NCBI GenBank assembly: GCA_005881055.1
Contig: VBHW01000209.1
Coordinates: forward strand, 1 to 5,402
Reading direction: 5' to 3'
From: Chloroflexota bacterium
GTDB taxonomy: Bacteria; Chloroflexota; Limnocylindria; Limnocylindrales; CSP1-4
Length of the DNA stretch: 5,402 nucleotides
The position numbers and the translations under genes were made by a program. Positions 5,199 through 5,402 of this stretch are shown here, piece after piece (positions within the stretch are counted from its first letter, which is position 1; every line of letters starts with the position of its first letter). The notes below the pieces were generated by a model that saw only the letters and a program-made list of their open reading frames with translations, was not told the origin of the DNA and searched no databases.

Positions 5199-5402
5199 GT
5201 GCCGCTCGATTTCCTCAAGCGCAAGAACGCCGCCGGCGAGGCCAGCCCCGCGGTCTCTCCCGCCACCGCTTCCTCGGCTCTGCCCGAAGAGGCCGTTGCC
5301 CAGGAATACCAGCTGAAGCTGTATTACGCGGGCAAGAGCAGCGAGGGCGTGCGGATGAAGGCCGGGCCGCGCGCGCTCAACGAGCTGCCGTCGATGCTCG
5401 TG
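5199..5402 (+). CDS. Unidentified protein, N-terminal part (runs off the window)
   Basis: From GTG 5199-5201 the frame stays open to the window end for 68 residues. The N-terminus is short and basic (MPLDFLKRKN). A low-complexity Ala/Ser/Pro/Glu linker covers about residues 11-34. A structured segment then begins (EYQLKLYYAGKSSEGVRMKAGPRALNELPSMLV). Residues 36 onward look like the first strand and helix of a small folded domain behind a flexible tail. There is no signal peptide or membrane segment in the visible part. The SD is weak (CGGGG at 5186-5190, eight bases upstream). The gene is divergent from the sugar operon and shares its 263-bp control region, but nothing shows a functional link. 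Similar hypothetical proteins may be widespread in Chloroflexota, but I recall no function and name none. The start is moderately sure. Confidence 0.7.
   Translation, partial: MPLDFLKRKNAAGEASPAVSPATASSALPEEAVAQEYQLKLYYAGKSSEGVRMKAGPRALNELPSMLV

Overview
This strongly GC-rich window suggests a Chloroflexota (Limnocylindria-like) or Actinomycetota genome. The evidence is soft: GC-rich third codon positions, GTG and TTG starts with strong Shine-Dalgarno (SD) sequences, and a lipoprotein solute-binding protein with a long Gly/Ser/Pro linker. I cannot settle the phylum from this window alone.

Layout, left to right. Positions 1-123 hold the last 40 codons of an unidentified plus-strand gene. Positions 124-536 are non-coding and lie between convergent genes; they contain three short inverted repeats, a nested GC-rich tandem repeat (340-466) and a terminator-like hairpin (485-510). 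Positions 537-4935 hold a minus-strand sugar-transport operon, transcribed right to left: a LacI-family repressor (3889-4935), a lipoprotein solute-binding protein (2485-3810), and two inner-membrane permeases (1448-2419 and 537-1451). Positions 4936-5198 are the control region upstream of the repressor. A plus-strand gene begins at 5199 and runs off the window.

The three transport proteins resemble the AglE/AglF/AglG alpha-glucoside ABC importer of rhizobia, judged from remembered family sequence. The binding protein would capture the sugar outside the membrane and the permease pair would carry it in. No ATPase and no glycoside hydrolase are present, so a shared MsiK/UgpC-type ATPase encoded elsewhere is expected.

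The most interesting parts are regulatory. The repressor promoter (TTGACG, 16 bp, GATAAT) is followed directly by a near-perfect palindrome (core CGCGTTAGTAACGCG) at the predicted transcription start, which fits autorepression of the whole operon. The 78-bp gap between repressor and binding-protein genes contains an apparent 20-codon leader ORF. It has a strong SD, its stop overlaps the binding-protein GTG start, and nearby hairpins include one that would hide the binding-protein SD. A 13-bp perfect hairpin separates the binding-protein gene from the permeases and probably helps set their unequal expression. I saw no mobile element, CRISPR array, RNA gene or clearly new multi-gene system.
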